From Lamellibrachia satsuma (lineage: Eukaryota; Annelida; Polychaeta; Sabellida; Siboglinidae): 64,000 nt of DNA. Position numbers and translations under genes: made by a program. This document shows, one piece after another, positions 63,335 to 64,000 of this stretch (the first letter of the stretch is position 1; each line of letters starts with the position of its first letter). The stretch lies in assembly GCA_033239005.1 (NCBI GenBank), contig BSQZ01000001.1:5812001-5876000 (forward strand), given 5' to 3'. The notes under the pieces were generated by a model. That model was given only the letters and a program-made list of their open reading frames with translations. It searched no databases and was not told the origin of the DNA.

Positions 63335-63816
63335 GTTAGTTGAGCCATTTTTTTAATTCTTTTTGATGTCTAGGACGCAATTATATTCATAATTCAAAAT
63401 AGTTCACACTCACATAAACTATGATTATTAGTAGGTCATTTTATACCAAGAAAATATATCTAGTTGAGAAACAGTGTAGTGTAAGTTGCGTAAATGCTTT
63501 ATTTATATAATTTACATAGGCCTTGTACAACAAATTCTTAACAACTCAGCCAACACATCTACCCAATGGGAACAACACATATCTGACAAGTCTATGCGCT
63601 TAGTTAATAAGTCGACACACTTAATTAAAATAAACTTATAGGCCAATCGCAACCAGTGTATCCAATTGCTGATATGTTGCCTTGTAGCTATTCGATGTCC
63701 CAATTTGCTAGCAAAAAAATTATTCTTTGATGCATTTTGGGGTAAAGAACACTTGTCTTCGCTCTTTAGCCACTGCTCAACTAACCCTCCTTCGGGTCTT
63801 GGGTGGCTCAACTAAC
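63335..63816. repeat. Dispersed repeat with GTTAGTTGAGCCA inverted ends
   Basis: The left end GTTAGTTGAGCCA (63335..63347) and right end TGGCTCAACTAAC (63804..63816) are exact inverses. The body matches 14095..14400. A 99-codon minus frame (63811..63512) is open but not recognised. Confidence 0.6.
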
Positions 63817-64000
63817 CCCGTTTCGACAATTAAGCTTATTTAATTAACTTCTCATTAATGCGCGAAGTAATGTAAATAATCTTATTCTCTGTGCATACTT
63901 AAGCCATTTGTAAGTGCACAATCAATAAAGTCTGGTCACGTTCGTTAATAGTTTACACACCAGCAGATATTATTATTATTACCAAAAGTTTCGAAAAACA
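63817..64000. other. Right edge, nothing recognised
   Basis: AT-rich sequence with AATAAA at about 63924. The rest of copy D, if any, lies beyond the window. Confidence 0.4.

Overview
This is eukaryotic, animal (metazoan) genomic DNA. It has interrupted genes with GT-AG introns and phase-1 immunoglobulin (Ig) and fibronectin type III (FN3) exons, a heavy load of non-LTR and LTR retrotransposons and DNA transposons, tRNA-derived SINEs, and long (TA)n microsatellites. The AT-rich base composition and the mix of element families (CR1-like LINEs, an Academ-like transposon, hAT elements, a Ty3/gypsy element) suggest a marine invertebrate. A mollusc or other lophotrochozoan is my weak guess; the sequence does not fix the phylum.

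The backbone is a tandem array, all on the + strand, of one family of cell-surface receptor genes. Copy A (2191..8606) has two visible Ig exons, two FN3 exons, a transmembrane exon and a four-exon cytoplasmic tail. Copy C (19042..20457) is a remnant with only three tail exons. Copy B (42612..56864) is the fullest, with five Ig, two FN3, a transmembrane segment and the same tail. Copy D (60400..63330) is two decayed Ig exons at the start of a further unit. The tail carries up to five tyrosine motifs: YxxL, YxxL, YxNV, YxN and a terminal TxYxxV that fits the immunoreceptor switch (ITSM) consensus. The second FN3 domain carries a conserved RRKR furin-type site. I see no signal-peptide exon for any copy, so 5' ends are open. 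In both full copies every exon-exon phase fits, giving continuous frames of 549 codons (A) and 854 codons (B) including the stop.

Between and inside the receptor copies lie mobile elements. 1..2040 holds an SGNH-type LINE ORF1 (minus) and a LINE 3' end. 3169..4291 is a non-autonomous hAT-like element in an intron of A. 8820..12850 is a LINE carrying a second hAT-like element that itself carries a SINE. 12853..13260 and 20459..23085 are the shared 3' flank of copies A and C with a hAT transposase relic. 14560..16260 is a minus-strand LINE. 23767..25605 is a minus-strand gypsy element. 26787..30958 is an X-Y-Y-X composite repeat. 31010..34320 is a nearly full-length minus-strand LINE. 34591..36107 is a 758-bp tandem duplication. 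39160..40269 is a minus-strand DUF7869-like gene relic. 48751..53481 is an Academ-like transposon inside an intron of copy B. 59290..63060 holds two further LINE fragments. No rRNA, CRISPR or prokaryotic feature was seen.
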